Assembly: GCA_948567375.1 (NCBI GenBank)
Contig: OX419759.1
Coordinates: 51,499,493-51,563,492 of the forward strand
Reading direction: 5' to 3'
Length of the DNA: 64,000 nt
Source of the DNA: Lunularia cruciata
Lineage: Eukaryota; Streptophyta; Marchantiopsida; Lunulariales; Lunulariaceae
The position numbers and the translations under genes were made by a program. Below the pieces are notes generated by a model. That model did not search any database. It had not been told where the DNA came from and worked only from the letters and a program-made list of their open reading frames with translations. Below are positions 10,555-22,205 of the stretch, piece after piece (position 1 is the stretch's first letter; each line of letters starts with the position of its first letter).

Positions 10555-12383
10555 AAGGAGTTTCATGAAGGTTTAGTGTGTAGAGGACACTTTGCATGAA
10601 AGGTGACTACTTTCAAGATTTTAGATGCAAGTTACCATTGGAGGGGGATTTTCAAGGATTATCTTGATTATTGCAAAACTTGTCATGTTTGTCAAGCTTT
10701 TGCCAAAAATTCTACTTCCATTCCACCACTTAGATCAATTCCATTGCTTAGTCCTTTTGAGTAGTGGGCAATTGATTTTGTAGGTCCTCTCAATAGAACC
10801 CCAAAGAACAATCAATACATTGCGGTAGTTACTGATTATTTTACCAAGTGGGTTGAGGCTAGACCAATGAGGAGCAAGAATGAAGATGAAGTTGGAATAT
10901 TTCTTTATGAAGTCATTATCATTAGGTTTGGGTGCCCTTTGGATTTGGTTTTTGATAGAGGAGGAGAGTTTATAGGAAGCATTATTACAATTATGCTACA
11001 ACATTTTTTGTCACACATAGAGTAATGACATCTTATAAGCCAAATTCCAATGGCTTGGCAGAGAGAACCAATCAGACCTTGTGCATGATGTTGGCCAAAG
11101 ATGCAAAAATGGAGTCATTGGGACATCATTGGAACAAGAGGATTCATGCAGTTTTGTGGGAGTATAGGATATAGTAACCATGAAGACTTCTACCAGATAT
11201 TCTCCATTTCAATTGGTATATGGTATTGAGTCTACCTTACCTATTCTTTCTGAAATTCCTACCTTCCAAAGCATTCATAGGAGATTGAAGAAAGCACAAG
11301 GAGGTGATGCAAAGAAGTCAAGAAAGGATCAACTCATGGAATTGGAAGAGGCAAGAGCAGTTGCTATGGTTTGAGTAGAGCAAACCAAAAGGAACCAAAA
11401 GTAGAGCTATGATAAGAGGCAAGGCAAGAAGAATGTGGAGCCTTCAAAGATGGTGATTGGATACTATTGTTTGATTCCATTTGATTCAAGAGAGTGCAAA
11501 AGAAGTTTTCTCCTGAGTACTTTGGACCTTTCATAATAGGAAAGGTGTGGGGTAATTACACCTATGATCTCGAGGAGTTGGGAGGAAGAGACTTTGATAA
11601 GATTAACTATGATATGTTGAAGATGTATCATAGAAGGTAGAGAGACCTTCACTTTGAGAACAAAGTGAAATCTTAGTCAGAGGGTAAATGTAACACCCAT
11701 TTGTGCATGTATGTGCTATTTTGATATTTAGTTTGGTATTATAAGTACTCAAGAGATATTATTTATATAGAGATAAAGGATAGTTCTACCTTATTCATGA
11801 TTAGCTAAAGTCAATCATAGCTAAGATAGAGGGGACCTTACTTTAGAGTAAGTGAAAAAGGTGAGCACCACTATTTTGGATTCTAAAGTGTTGACTTGGT
11901 ATTATTCCTAGGTGTTTGGCTATGTGGAAAGAGTTGAGAACTCTTGGACCCACAAGCCTTTTGTTTTAGATTCTTCTATGGTCCAAAGATAGCCCATGTG
12001 AAGGAATCCTTGACCTAGTGGTTGGGTCAAGATAAGACCACATGCTTAAGAGAATATTACCATGAGTTTGCATATTCCTTTAGCTTTTTGACATTATTTG
12101 ACTTTTAGCCTAGTAACTTGAGTTACTCTAATAACTAGTAACTTTGGTATGTAACTATTTCACAAAATATATAAACTAAGGATGAGGAAATACCCATCAT
12201 CCTTTCATTTGCAACTCTTTCTATCTCATTGAGTTCTCTAGTGAGAAATGTCTTGAGTCTTGGAGTGTTAGCCTTGGAGTAGTATGATGGAGTTGGTGTT
12301 CTTTGCCTTCTTAACTCATGATGCACTACCATAATAGCCATTAGAGGTTCATCCTAAGTGAGAGACAGGCCATGCCAACTCAT
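10555..12383 (+). mobile_element. 5'-truncated family A copy (integrase plus 3' LTR)
   Basis: Aligns with 29485-31310 of the complete element A. It starts abruptly in the integrase zinc region (match begins at aaggagtttcatgaagg, with cata shared by both sides of the junction) and runs through the DDE core. The frame at 11180-11374 carries GYSPFQ-like and GIESTLPI segments. It ends in an LTR at 11689-12383. Several stops interrupt it. On the right M1 resumes at gactggctgctacac, matching M2 near 22308, so insertion coincides with loss of the M1 RNase H and RT. Confidence 0.88.
11689..12383 (+). repeat. Family A 3' LTR of the truncated copy
   Basis: Starts tgtaacacccatttgtgcatg, matching the 692-bp LTRs of element A with scattered substitutions. 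The TATA box atatataaac lies near 12165. The end is altered (gccaactca instead of ggctcaca). Confidence 0.85.
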
Positions 12384-12619
12384 TGTATTGACTGGCTGCT
12401 ACACTCAACCCTTGGTAGCAAAAGTGTCATGCCCCCACCACTAGAGGTCCCAACCTCTATGTAAAAAACTCCCTCCACTCTAACTCCAAGCTCCATACAT
12501 CTTCTAGCTGCATCTCAAGTAGACCAAGGATGTAATCCAAGTACACCATGCTCACCTAGATGGACTCCACTTAGACCACTCTCCTTAGTAGCCATTGGCT
12601 ATGTTCTAAGAATACCCTA

Positions 12620-13740
12620 TCCACTCTGTCTATTGCTCCCAACATGTGCATGAATCATCTTGATAAGCATAGGGCTCACAAGTGTCTTAGTGGTGATGCT
12701 TATCAAGCACATCTTATGCTACTCTGCCAAGCCAAGGCTCATAATCCAAGTCAAATAGTTTGGGTCCACAGCCTAACCTAACACCTAATGCATGGATGCC
12801 TCTGACATTGCTGGAATAGTGGTAATACCAATGCAAAACCCATAATCTTCTATCTCTCATTGACATTAGGCTCCACCAATTGCTGTAATTATGAGTCCCA
12901 AAAAAGTCTAGGTCCACCCTCTCAAAAAGCATGAGAGCTTGGGAAACTCATAAGTGTGGGAAGAGCAAATCAAGGCTATCCAACTAGGTTCACCATTGCC
13001 ATAGGTGACCTATCAGCCACTACTATTGTCTGAGACTAGCATCCAACATCCAAAATCTCATCAACAATAAGGTGGCCAAGTCGTTGAATCCCATCATAAG
13101 CATGCTATAAAATTTCTCTAAGTAAGAGGTTCATCCACCAAAGACAAAGACAATGAGCCTATGATCCTACTTTGGCTGCATTTAACAACATGGCAGGTCC
13201 CATCCAGAATGGACATGATGTGTACTCACCACCACCCGAGTGCAAGGATCACCCATCAAAGGGATGTTCTCCAAAATGTAAGTTGGAAAAATGGACTGAT
13301 GAACCTAGAGATGTTGTAGTATCTGTAACATCTCCCAAAACACACTAAATTAGGGATCTTGAAGACCCAAACCTCAGCTAGCACGTGTATGTCCCTAACA
13401 TAGCCATCTAAAAATCACCAAATGGATGGAACCATGTTTGTCCAAATCCTGCACCCCCAACACGGAAATGTTTGCTAGTAGGATCTTCTAGAAACCCATG
13501 ATTATTGACATCAGTAATAATGTATGATACCAATAGGCCAAGTGTGCCACATGATTTAGAGAGACTCACCTAGCAGTCTCATCTCTCTCCACATGCAGTA
13601 CCTTTGTACTCGTATACCCACTTGTAGTATCATAACTAGTTGAGTGCTAATCCCACCAAACAACTCCAATAGACATACTCCCTCTACTAGATATTGCCAA
13701 GCAATGAGTGTGGTGTCCAAAGAGGTCATGGTTATCCAAT
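12620..13740 (-). pseudogene. M1 cytosine-5 DNA methyltransferase remnant (uninterrupted copy)
   Basis: Aligns with the split methyltransferase of M2. On the minus strand: motif I at about 13640-13680 reads LLELFGGIST, followed by GIRVQRY. The next strand keeps VERDETAR. The motif IV site near 13395-13425 reads RWLC-stop, where M2 has GWPCQ. Motif VI reads YILENIPLMGD (near 13270). Motif IX near 12835-12880 is NER-stop-KIMGF, where M2 has DERERAMGF. Motif X near 12755-12785 is G-stop-AVD, where M2 has GQAMD. Most differences from M2 are C-to-T or G-to-A. This copy shows the intact junction into which element A later inserted in M2. Confidence 0.78.
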
Positions 13741-14299
13741 TTGGAGGCTCATTCTCACATTGGTCTCTTGGTGGTACAAAGGCTCCATTCTAAGCTATTG
13801 CACCAATTGATCTACATGTCGGTGCAACGTCTCCGCTAAACTCCACAATAGAACATCCAAGGTAGATGGTCCTTATTGTACTCCAAATCTAAGTAATCTT
13901 CTCTAGTACTTGAGTATCCTCTCCATGGGTGTTCCTCTCTAATAAGTCACTAGGCCAAGAAACATAACCACTAAAAGCTAAAATTGATGTTGCCATGATC
14001 CCAAACTATGGTGAGCCAAGACTGCCACTACTAAAGCATACTGGTAGATGACATACCCGTCCCTCACCTGACTGCCAACCTGTCCTATAGGAAGCTCTCT
14101 CCTCCCAATAGTCAATACTAAAATCCATGGGATATAACACTACTCCTCCAACTAAACACATCATATAACTTAGTTATTGTCACAATGGCCTGAGCTCTCA
14201 CCACAAAGTAATTAGTCGGATGGCTAGGCTGACTCTGAACAACAAGCTGTCTACATTGGATGTATTGTGTAAAACCACCCCTTAGAGATGTCTAGATCT

Positions 14300-16330
14300 G
14301 AAATGGACACCTCTCCATATTGGTCTTCCATAACTCCAAACTGACAATTGCAATCTTTCCCAACATAAAGGGCTACTTACTAGAGTCTAATAAGGCCCTT
14401 TGTGGTGTATAGAACTTCCTTAAAGGTCTCACCAAACAAAATACCTCCCTCTAGTTATCCAATAGGACAACTCCATGTGTAAACCGTCCTAGCTCAAAGG
14501 CTGATCTAGTTGGTAACTCCTCCAATCTAGTTGTTGATCAGCTCCAATATCAACCACCTCTACTCTAGAAGTAAGAATCACATCATCCCAACTCTCACAA
14601 AGTGTGGTAGCTAATCGGAACACTAGGGTTGATCAACTCCCAATGTACACATGTCATTGGCTAAGGAAGGTATATAATCAACTAAGCCGCCCCTAACATC
14701 AAGCTAGACTCAATTGTAGTAGTAGTATGTGGCTGACTAGTATCTAGTCTATCATGCACCCCATCACCACCTACCACACATGCACTAGGACATCTAGGAG
14801 CCATGGATGTTGTCTGTAGTGCCTCAAAGAGTATAAAAGACTGAGAAGTCTGATCTGTCTACTAGCCTCTCCTCTTTGTGGGTCCAACTCCACTGATGCT
14901 CCTCGAGGCTTAGGAGCATGTATTGTATTATGGCATATGCATCTCTTTGTGTTGCTCCACACATGAAGTCCAAGACATCTTTATCACTAGTATATGAGGT
15001 GGAAGCTTCAACATTGAATTGAATCTCCTCTAAGTGATGGTTATGCTAGCCAATCTCTACTCCAATTGCTCAATCCGAGTAGCCATGGCTGTATTAGAAG
15101 TAAGGGTAGGTACTACACTCCTACTAGGTGTGGATCCTCTACCATCTTGCACTCCATGACTTGGAGCTCCTCTACCACCTACCATAGCAACCTTACCACT
15201 CCATAACTTTGGGTGTAGGTCAAAGCATCAATCATTGGTATGACCAAATTTGTAGCAATTCTCACATTATTATCTCTATGTTGGCTGTGATGCACTAGAG
15301 GTATCAAGTTCATTGCCCTAAGTGCACTCTCTCTTGCGGTGAGGTTCACCACAAGTCCAACAAGCAACACCACCACTCACAAGCTGCTATTGACCCAAAA
15401 ATGAAGGTAAGGGTCTAGCTACACTAGGCCCCTCACTTGCTTCATAGGATCTGAGCTATCTACTCTATCCTTAAAAACCAACATGGCATGGTGCACTCTA
15501 TTGCACTCTAGAAGAAATAACAATTGTGGATGAAGTCTCCCTACCAAATCCAAATGTCACCACTCTCTCCTCCACCATGTTGAGGTCAATATGCTTAGCC
15601 AAACCAAAGACCATTGCCAAAGTAGGCAAAGTAGTATGTAACAACATAGCATCACGAACTCTATGTTGCAACTCCTTGTCCATTATCACATACCAAAAAC
15701 TAGACTGCTTGGGCCTCAATAGCTCCTTGAGTAAAACCGATCAACCGTTTCATGCAAGTGTATGCCTCATGTAGGCTCTCTAGCCTTGCATTGGAACTCT
15801 TGCAAGCTCTTCAACTTGTCAATCCACACTCTATGGTAGTTTTGCCTCAAACACTAGAAGAATTCTACAATGGGGTTAAACCCCAATACTACAACACCTC
15901 TTGTAGTAGCACCATCTCCAAGTTATCCACCAATGCTATTAGAGCTAGAACTCGTGGGTATTGCCAATCTACCCCTAGAAACCAAGCTTGAAGTGATAGA
16001 GATATAGTTTGGAGACCAATACTATCTCCATAGCTCAATCTCCTCTAAGTGAGCTCTCCTAAACTCATGGTAGTCATCCATTGGTGGACCCTCAAAGTAT
16101 TGAAACAACTCCTTCCATGCCATGAAAGGTGTGAGGAAAGTTGGGTTTTGTATATATTGCAAATCACACCAACTATCAAACTCTTGGATAAAGTCATCAA
16201 ACTCAATGGTACACACTATACCAAAGTAACACTTGGGGCCTTTGGAGACTCCATAAATCTTTTCCATGTCCCACAACAACAATGCGGACATACCAAGTGC
16301 ACTCTCAATTGAATCAACTCGTGTCAAATT
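14300..16330 (-). pseudogene. M1 gag and protease
   Basis: The gag N-terminal frame at 16022-16327 (101 aa) contains FDDFIQEFDSWCD, then FMAWKELFQYFEGPPMDDYHEF. The central fragment at 15498-15719 (QSSFWYVIMDKELQHRVRDA) matches M2 QVVQFWYGILDKELQGRV. The knuckle region near 15200-15360 is present but degraded. The protease signature near 14330-14410 reads LLDSSK, a stop, then PFMLGK. Frames are broken throughout. Confidence 0.75.
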
Positions 16331-17732
16331 TCAACTCAGAGCCAATCTCCTCCCTCACTAGGACCTGAGATACATGCTAATACTAAGTGCCACTCCGAGT
16401 AAACCAACCCATTGTGTATTGTAACACTATCTCCTCTAGAATCCCTAAAGAAATCCATCATGAGAAAGTAACCAAAAATTGCAACCTGTAATTGTAACCA
16501 CCGCAAGTACTCCACCAAGAATCACCACCAAGTGCCAACATACCAACCAAACATCACCCACTAATGTAGCTCTAATTACAACAACTACACTAGGAGAAAA
16601 TGCAACCTGTAACCTACCATCACAACACTCACTCTCATAGATTATAGATCATTGCTTCCTACCTCATCGGAGAGAAAAAAAATAGTCTGATTGATCATCA
16701 CTCCAGCCTCACTATCAAGAGCACACTAGAGCACCAATTCTCTAAAATCAAGAGTCCTCATACAAAAATTATGTACAAATAGGAAGTAGAGAATGGAGGA
16801 GTTCCAATCACAAGAAATCTAAACAAAAACTCTCCATCTCATAAATCAACATCGGATTGACTCTGCCACCATTTGGCGTTTGACATAGTATGAGTTATCT
16901 TTTTCTTAAGCTACCATGATCACCAAGAATAAGATCAAACTATCTCTCCTAACCAAAACTATAGGTGTATAGATAATAATAGAACAATCACTAGACAACA
17001 AGTGAGGGTGGACCGGTTGGCTAGGGCACCAATCTAGGAACCAAAGATCTAGGGCTCAAACCCTATTGTGCACAATCTAGCACGGTGGCAAATTTTCCAA
17101 ACAATGACCAAAAACTACTTTAAACTAGCTAGCCTCACACAAGCAAGCTGGCTTGCTAGCTCATAGCACACAACCCTATGCTTAGAAGTATCTAAACACC
17201 AAAATTCAGCCAAATGAGGCCTTTCTTCTTGCCACTTTGGACCCTTTCTAAATCTGGTGGACCTCCTCCAAATCTTGCCAAGCATCTCCAACTCGAGCCA
17301 AAATCTGACATAAAATTTGATATAAATCCCTTAAGTTGGTTGACTGCCAAATCCTTTGTTAACTCTCCACTAGAGCCAAATTGAAAAGATGAGGTTCTCC
17401 AAATCACAAATTTGAGAGAACGAGTTCCCAACTCCACCTTCAATTTTGCCCTTCAAGCTCAATTTGCAACAAATAGGTACTACTTTCACCTCTTGAGCTA
17501 AAAAAAACACCATTGCTTGAAATTGATTGTCTTCTCAATGAAATTTGGCCAACGCTCCCGTACACCATCTGTCTCACTGCCAAATCTGCATCAACTCAAA
17601 GAGCTTCTACACACAATCATTCTCAAGGAAAATTTGGACCATGATCAAGCTACCAATGATCAGCAAGGCTTTGAGATACCACCAACACTCTTAGTCCCTA
17701 CACCCAATTTCCCCTTGACCTCACTTCTTTGA
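16331..17732 (-). other. M1 leader between 5' LTR and gag
   Basis: About 1.4 kb without gag-like coding sequence, colinear with the M2 leader (34201-35580). A short frame in both copies ends with the same residues SGKKKGLIWLNFG (17192-17443 here). It may hold packaging signals or a short upstream ORF; nothing more can be said. Confidence 0.5.
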
Positions 17733-18181
17733 TGTAATCTATTGTTCACAACTTGAAACACACTCAATAAGATTAGTACTTGATCTATCACTTAACAATC
17801 TACCAACAACTAGGCATTGATTATAGTGAAGCCACACCCACTCTAGCTAAGAGACTCAAGGTGATGCTTGTTGGCTTTCTATCCACTCTAGCCAAGAACT
17901 CAAAGGCTCAACATCAGGGAAATTTTCTCTTTGGAGCTGCACTTCCAAGGTATATGTCTGATTTTGACCTAGATCTCTAATCCTAATGGTCTTGCTGATG
18001 ACACACCCTATAGTGCAAACAGTGTAAGTGATGGTGAGCCCCGCCATATAGTCAATACTCCAAATAAGAAATATGACCATCAAAAAGTAGTCTATGAGTA
18101 ATTGTCAAAATACTCCTTACTACCAACACTACTACTCTAGAGTCCAACCAATCTAGGTGTGACACTACAAATGGTGTGACA
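17733..18181 (-). repeat. 5' LTR of M1, module X
   Basis: 449 bp, tgtaatc...gtgaca, homologous to 35581-36030. The adjoining left sequence (cttctttgatgtaa) reads in element orientation as TTACATCAAAG, a weak match to the initiator-Met primer site (M2: TTACATCAGAG). Module Y does not follow directly; an R unit (18182-18369) intervenes before Y at 18370-18471. Confidence 0.65.
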
Positions 18182-18369
18182 TGTAAGGCAAATCCCACAA
18201 TTCATGTTGAGGCTATTTTTTCTTGGCTTACTTGTCCAAACAAAGCATGCTTCATTGTGTTGAAATTGTCTTCTCAACGGTTTTCTGTAAACACCAAGAT
18301 TGTAGCAAATTGAGGTCTAGAGGAGAAGTTATGACAAGTTGAATGTTGTTGTTCTCATTGACTTGATAT
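18182..18369. repeat. R repeat, middle unit
   Basis: One unit between LTR modules X and Y at the M1/M2 junction. It shares caattcatgttgaggctatttttt, aaacaccaagattgt and gaagttatgacaagttgaatgt with the blocks at 2691-3115 and 36031-36740. Confidence 0.65.
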
Positions 18370-18471
18370 CGTGCGTATATACATTGCTACACAACATACA
18401 TCGCTGTCAACATCATACACTATAGAAGCACAACTCACACATAAGTCATACATAGACTCTAAAGTGCCACA
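18370..18471 (-). repeat. Family M LTR module Y at the M1/M2 junction
   Basis: About 102 bp ending gtgccaca, directly abutting module X of the M2 3' LTR at 18472. With 17733-18369 it would make a 739-bp 5' LTR for M1 with R inside it. Confidence 0.6.
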
Positions 18472-19032
18472 ATAATCAGATTGTTTACCACTCTCAACTC
18501 AACTCAACTCAGATCAGTACTTGATCTGTCACTCTATAAACTGCCAACAACTGGGCACTGACTACAGTCAAGCTACACCCACTCAAGCAAAGAGAATCTA
18601 GGTGACACTTGCCGGCCTCTGTCCACCATAGCCCCAGGAACTCGAAGGCTCAATATCAGAGAAGTGAGCTCTCTGGAGTTGCACTTCAAAAGTATACCCC
18701 CCAGACTCGAGCTAGGACTGAACACTAACGGTCCCGCTGATGGCACACTCAACGGTGAAAATGGTGCAAAGTGATGGTGGGCCCTACCATGAAGTCAATA
18801 CCCCAAACACAAAATTTGACTGTCGGAAAGTAGTCTTTGAGAAATTGTTGAAATAACTCTAAACTACTATCATTGTAACTCCAGTGTCCGAGCAATCTAG
18901 ATACGACACTACAAATGACATGACAATTGTCGTGCCTATCTACATCGCTACACAACATACACCGTTGTCAACATCATACACTATAGAAGCACAACTCACA
19001 CATAAGTCATACATAGACTCTAAAGTGCCACA
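18472..19032 (-). repeat. 3' LTR of M2 (modules X and Y)
   Basis: 561 bp. X (18472-18925) matches 35581-36030; Y (18926-19032) ends gtgccaca beside the polypurine tract. The 5' LTR at 35581 lacks Y. Confidence 0.7.
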
Positions 19033-19045
19033 ATTGCCCCCCTAG
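19033..19045 (-). other. Polypurine tract of M2
   Basis: The minus strand reads CTAGGGGGGCAAT directly before the 3' LTR start TGTGGCACTTT, the expected plus-strand primer position. It helps fix the LTR boundary. Confidence 0.75.
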
Positions 19046-19150
19046 TTGGCGGTTAGGTCCCTCTAACTCTAGATAGCCATCTACTCTAAGTATATGGTAT
19101 ACCCTATAATGGGCAAAGATCAAGAGGCCGGGTGCTATGGAGCCCCATCG

Positions 19151-20430
19151 TTAGTTGCTTGTCTGCAATCTATACCATATAAAGAATGAACTAGCTATAG
19201 GGAAAATACATCTAGGACATAACCATAGTCCTTGAGGAACCATCGTGAGGGGAGGAGTCATACATGCCATATGCCATCCTCTTGAACAGCTATCACACAC
19301 TAACATAGTAACAACACCACCAAAAGAGCTACATAACATACACCTCAAGCCTGCACGTATAAGTGCCAAGCTTGGGTCCATAGTACCATCAATGTTTGGG
19401 AGGTGGCATGGCGCACAATTGCGCACATGATCCTTCCAAACAACACCATCATGTCCTTCCAACACAAGGACTCCAGATGGCAAAACCTCATGCACTCTCA
19501 AGATAGTGTGGCTTGTCAAAACATCAAGTGTCGTCGGTGCTGTCTACTGTAGATATACATAGTCGCCTAGATGAAATGGATGGATTGAGGGTCTATAACA
19601 TCCTCCTTGAATGGTAGCATAGCATAAAGTATCTCTATGCTGAGCAATCGCCAAGTTCTCAAAGGCCACCGGCATCACTCTCTAAAAGATCTCTGCACGC
19701 TGAGAACATACGCTCATCCATATATCGGGGTCATCCAAGTCCAAAACTACAGTAGCATCTTGACAAATGGCTGCAAGTAAATTTGGATCTAGTCCATAGA
19801 GTAGAAAGTATGGAGAGAAGGATGTTAAAGAGGCTTGCCGGCTGAACCAATAGCCCATGGCCAACTAAGGTAACTGGAGATCCCCATCTCCCAAGTGGCC
19901 TCTCTGCAAACCATACTTTTGCAATCCTCTCTTCACCGTTTGAACCACTCTCTCTGCTAAGCCATTTGCCTCAGGGTGATCCGGGATGTAGTATGATGAT
20001 CAATCAAAGCCTTGTCACACATGACCTGAAACTCTCCCATGAACTCTATTCCCTGATCAGTCAAAACCTCAGCTGGTGCACCAAAATGACTAAGAACTCG
20101 ATCCAGGAACGAGTAAGCTGTCCCTTCACTGGACTTGTCAAGAAGTGCCATCAACTCAATCCACTTGGAGAAGTGCTCCACCATCACCAAAACATACCAA
20201 TGATGTCTCATAGTCAGCAATAAAGGTCCAGCAAAGTCCAAACTCCAACGGTAACCCAATTCCATGATAGGTAATGGGTGTAATTATGGCGTAGGAGCAT
20301 TGAATGATGCTCTAACTTGGTCACAAACCACACATCTAGCAACAAATGGCTATACCTCGGTCTACATACCGTGCCACCAATAATGACTATGGAGTAAGCT
20401 ATATGTATGCTTTACTCCAAAATGTCCTAG
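19151..20430 (-). pseudogene. M2 integrase fused to a C-terminal PHD finger
   Basis: The zinc-binding region near 20290-20400 shows HSHYWWHGM, then after stops ARCVVCDQVRASF (HHCC type). The catalytic core frame at 19957-20265 has Asp in YRWSLDFAGP and Asp in EVLTDQGIEF. Its Glu lies in HPEANGLAERVV near 19945. Downstream, GDYVYLQ is followed by a stop. The frame at 19151-19519 (122 aa) then carries VLPSGVLVLEGHDG, VWKDHVRNCAPCHLP and a complete C4HC3 PHD finger. The integrase would insert the element; the finger, by analogy with chromodomains of chromoviruses, may direct it to a histone mark. Frames are broken upstream of the finger, but the finger itself is intact. Confidence 0.87.
19208..19342 (-). 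other. Intact PHD zinc finger of M2
   Basis: Ligands are C60, C63, C75, C78, H83, C86, C101 and C104 of the frame starting at 19519. The spacing C-x2-C-x11-C-x2-C-x4-H-x2-C-x14-C-x2-C, the WHMAC segment, PPLTMVPQGLW and the Trp two residues before the final CPRC are all textbook PHD features. PHD fingers typically read the H3 N-terminus or H3K4 methylation state. I do not see a clear aromatic cage, so the ligand is unknown. Confidence 0.9.
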
Positions 20431-20646
20431 CTCCTCATGAGCATGATGGACCAACTATGGTTTCTGTGCTAGAAGTGGTACTACTCACACTCTACCATCC
20501 TCCCATACACACAAAAGTTGTCTGCCCTCCAATCTAAACCATCTGGCTTGCTAAAGAACTCGGTCTCTCTCCATGGCCCCAATTGTGCCACCCACAACAC
20601 CAGTGCAAAGATAGTCCATCACTAGGACATCATCATGAATGTCTCG

Positions 20647-22205
20647 CTAAATTGTACCAATATCTTCACTCTCTGGATCTATGACCTCAATAACTCCTCT
20701 TGTATGCATTGAGAGAGATACCACCAAAGCCTCTAAAAATATACACAAAAAGGCCGATGCATGCCAACTTGGCACCATCTCCTCATCTGTCTCACCATGC
20801 CAACGTGCTCCAATCTGATCCTTCTGGTTGGGACATGGGTTTCTACTCAACCTATCTACATCACGATTCACCACTCTAGGTCTATGAACAACCATGAAAT
20901 CATACTCCTGTAAAATCAGAGCACATTGTGCAAGCTTCCTTGAAAGCTTGTCGGACTCCATCAACCACTTTAGTGGCTAATGATCAATGATGAGAGTGAA
21001 GGGGTTACCAAATAGGTAACATCGGAAATGTGCTACTGCCCAAACTACTGCCAAGCACTCTCCCTTATATGAACTATACTTTGCCTCCACTGAATTGTTG
21101 GAGCGACTAGCATAGGCCACCACAAACTCCTTCTCCTCATCATCATGTTGGGTGAGCACCGCTCTAAGCCCCAACATACTCCAATCAGTATGAACCTGAA
21201 ATGGTTGTCCTCTGATTGGTCTCCTCAAAATAGGAGCAGATGTCAACCTCTCCTTGAGCTCTACAAAAGCCCTCTCTTGCTCATCTCCCCAACACCACTC
21301 ATGTGTAAGCTTGGTCAGCTTCATCAAGGCCTTGGCAATGGCACTAAATCCTCTAACATAGCGGCGATAGAAGTTTTCCAACCCAAGGAATGCTTGCACT
21401 TTGCTCACATCCGTAGGCCAAGGAATACGTGCAATAGCCTCCATCTTGGTCTACTAAACACCAAATCCTCCGGAGTAGACAGTGTGACCCAGATACTCAA
21501 CCTGCTCATGGAAGAACCTACACTTCCCAGGATGTAATTTGAGTCCATGAGATCTCAACTTCTCAAACACCTCCAACAATGTCTCTCATGCTCCTCCATA
21601 GTAGTGCTATAAACCAAAATGTCATCAATATAGCACCAAGCAAAATCCAATCTAGCTAGGATCCTATCCATGACCCTTTGGAACTCAGCAGGAGCATTCT
21701 CTAACCCAAATGGTAAGAACCTCCACTAATATAACACATCCTTGCCATGAGGATCAATAGCCCAAAATGTTGTCTTGGACTTATCCTCCTCCCAAATTGG
21801 CAACTGATGATATCTCGCTTGAAGATGTAAAAAGCTAAAGATCTTTGCATGCCCAATCACATCAAAAATCTCCTCCGGTGTAGGCATAATATACCAATCA
21901 GCCCTGGTTTGTTGGTTGATAGGACGGTAATCTCCACACATCCGCCTATCTGTGTAGTTGCCATGCATATCCTTCTTGGCTTGCATCATTGTCGCTGATG
22001 CATAATCTCCATGTGAAATCTTCACCAAACCAGCCTCAAAAAGGTCACTACTCTGGCTCTGAATCAATGTCCTCTCCATGTCACTATAACAATAAGGACA
22101 TTGGAAAACTGGTGTATCGCTAGTCAACTCAATCCGTATACCAGGTCCTTTTAGAGCACCCAAATCCTTCATACTGAAGGCAAAACAACTCGTGTGGCTC
22201 CTCAA
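20647..22205 (-). pseudogene. M2 reverse transcriptase and RNase H
   Basis: The RT N-terminal frame at 21726-22205 (159 aa) shows GIRIELTSDTPVFQCPY, KKDMHGNY, RRMCGDYRPIN and ADWYIMPTPEEIFDVIG. The active site near 21610-21640 reads YIDDILVYS, so the catalytic Asp pair is intact. The C-terminal RT/RNase H frame at 20977-21444 has FLGLENFYRRYVRGF, then QVHTDWSMLGLRAVLTQ, then SYKGECLAVVWAV. 20647-20964 holds the end of RNase H (VVHRPRVVNRDVDRLSR). Frames are separated by stops and shifts. The MCGDYRPIN block and YIDD place it firmly in Ty3/gypsy. Confidence 0.9.

Larger units (their letters stand above)
3218..18471 (-). mobile_element. Family M copy 1 (M1): Ty3/gypsy with methyltransferase and PHD finger, nested and decayed
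   Basis: Large minus-strand LTR retrotransposon. In element order (high to low coordinate) it holds the 5' LTR (17733-18181 plus R and Y modules to 18471), leader, gag, protease, cytosine-5 methyltransferase remnant (about 12620-13740), integrase with C-terminal PHD finger (9558-10554), 3' untranslated region, and 3' LTR (3218-3772). It is interrupted by element B (3926-9540) and by a truncated family A copy (10555-12383). At the latter point the RNase H and RT present in M2 are absent, a deletion of about 2.1 kb relative to M2. Every domain carries stops or frameshifts, many explained by C-to-T or G-to-A change, so this copy is old and inactive. It aligns with M2 along its whole length. Confidence 0.85.

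Noticed and set aside
19151-19519. The PHD finger as an exon of a host chromatin gene
   Set aside because: It is continuous with the integrase C-terminal module in one frame in both copies and lies just before the element's polypurine tract.
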